Shown: positions 5,084-5,792 of the stretch, piece by piece
Position numbering within the stretch: the first letter of the stretch is position 1
How the letters are laid out: the number at the start of each line of letters is the position of its first letter
From: Candidatus Krumholzibacteriia bacterium
Lineage (GTDB): Bacteria; Krumholzibacteriota; Krumholzibacteriia; Krumholzibacteriales; Krumholzibacteriaceae
Reading direction: 5' to 3'
Assembly: GCA_026387805.1 (NCBI GenBank)
Contig: JAPLKY010000360.1
Coordinates: 1-5,792, forward strand
Length of the DNA: 5,792 bases
Notes under the pieces: model-generated
Seen by the model: only the letters and a program-made list of their open reading frames with translations
What the model was told of the DNA's origin: nothing
The model's database searches: none
Translations under genes and position numbers: made by a program

Positions 5084-5792
5084 CAGCTCGTCCGGTAATT
5101 CGGCGCTTCCTTCGTTATCATGATGTCGTGCGGGTGGCTCTCGCGCAGGCCCGCCGGCGTGATGCGCATGAAGCGGCCGTTCTTCTTGAGGTCCTCGATC
5201 GTCGCGACGCCGCAGTATCCCATTCCCGCGCGGAGGCCGCCGACGAGCTGGAACACGCTGCTCGAAAGGCCGCCCTTGTACGATACGCGCCCTTCGATGC
5301 CCTCGGCGACGAGCTTGCTCTCCTCCTCGACCCCCTCCTGGAAATACCGGTCGCTCGAGCCTTTCTTCATCGCCTCGATCGAACCCATGCCGCGATAGAT
5401 CTTGTAATTCTTGCCTTCGAAATAAACGATTTCGCCGGGGCTCTCGTCCGTTCCGGCGAAAAGGCTCCCGATCATGACGCTGTCCGCCCCCGCCGCCAAA
5501 GCCTTGACGATATCGCCGGAATACTTTATGCCGCCGTCCGCGATGATCGGGACGCCTGCTTTCGAAGCGACCGCCGCGCAGTCCATAATAGCCGTGAGCT
5601 GCGGTACGCCGATGCCGGCGATAACGCGGGTCGTGCAGATCGCGCTCGGACCCATCCCGACCTTGATCGCGTCCACGCCGAGGCGGATGAGATCGCGCGC
5701 CGCTTCCGCCGTCGCGATGTTTCCCGCGATGAGCGGGAGGCCGCGATGGCGCTTCTTGACCTTCGCGATCGCGTCGAGGGTGTTCGTCGAAT
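5083..5792 (-). CDS. guaB: IMP dehydrogenase, C-terminal part (5' end beyond window)
   Basis: Reads in frame from 5790 to TGA at 5085-5083, 235 residues: the C-terminal half of the catalytic barrel. IMP dehydrogenase oxidises IMP to XMP with NAD+, the committed step of GMP synthesis, in the cytoplasm. Visible landmarks are LIAGNIATAEAARDLI, GVDAIKVGMGPSAICTTR (catalytic Cys loop), VIAGIGVPQLTAI, IIADGGIKYSGDIVKALAAGAD, SVMIGSLFAGTDESPGE, and the flap YRGMGSIEAMKKGSSDRYFQ with the Arg-Tyr dyad. It ends in the usual ESHPHDIMITKEAPNYRTS. The Cys loop reads GPSAIC where most bacteria have GPGSIC. The N-terminal barrel and any CBS domains are outside the window. First visible gene of a coupled operon with the QueG-like and hydrolase genes. 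Confidence 0.96.
   Translation of the reverse strand, partial: STNTLDAIAKVKKRHRGLPLIAGNIATAEAARDLIRLGVDAIKVGMGPSAICTTRVIAGIGVPQLTAIMDCAAVASKAGVPIIADGGIKYSGDIVKALAAGADSVMIGSLFAGTDESPGEIVYFEGKNYKIYRGMGSIEAMKKGSSDRYFQEGVEEESKLVAEGIEGRVSYKGGLSSSVFQLVGGLRAGMGYCGVATIEDLKKNGRFMRITPAGLRESHPHDIMITKEAPNYRTS

Overview
The window is GC-rich bacterial chromosomal DNA (roughly 60% G+C by eye). Its protein genes share strong G/C-ending codon use, so no gene stands out as recently acquired. I see no tRNA, rRNA, CRISPR array, insertion sequence or phage gene. The lineage cannot be fixed from the sequence. A QueG-like double 4Fe-4S protein and an MCP-like signalling protein would suit an anaerobic or facultative motile bacterium such as a spirochaete or deltaproteobacterium, but that is a guess.

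Right part (3444-5792, minus strand): an apparent three-gene operon read right to left. It starts with the C-terminal half of IMP dehydrogenase (guaB, cut by the window edge). Next comes a short QueG-like double-cluster ferredoxin protein whose ATG shares one base with the guaB stop (TGATG). Last is an alpha/beta hydrolase whose start overlaps the stop of the QueG-like gene. The overlaps imply co-transcription and translational coupling. The QueG-like and hydrolase steps have no obvious link to GMP synthesis.

Middle (2537-3457): a plus-strand gene of unknown function (about 240 aa) runs into the hydrolase gene tail to tail, the two coding regions overlapping by 14 bases. It is divergent from a minus-strand carbon-nitrogen hydrolase (nitrilase superfamily, 1733-2536). 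An extended -10 promoter (TGATATAAT) for the nitrilase gene lies between them.

Left part (1-1732): a 400-base noncoding stretch follows the nitrilase gene. It holds a degenerate GC-rich repeat cluster with a long imperfect hairpin, and probably the promoter of the next gene. That gene (1-1332, minus, running off the left edge) encodes a two-TM coiled-coil protein with a degenerate but recognisable MCP signalling tip and no periplasmic sensor domain.

The most noteworthy points are the degenerate chemoreceptor tip, the QueG paralogue lacking the expected catalytic Asp, the altered IMPDH active-site loop, the repeat/hairpin cluster, and the start-site corrections, including a possible CTG start. 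I found no clearly new multi-gene system.
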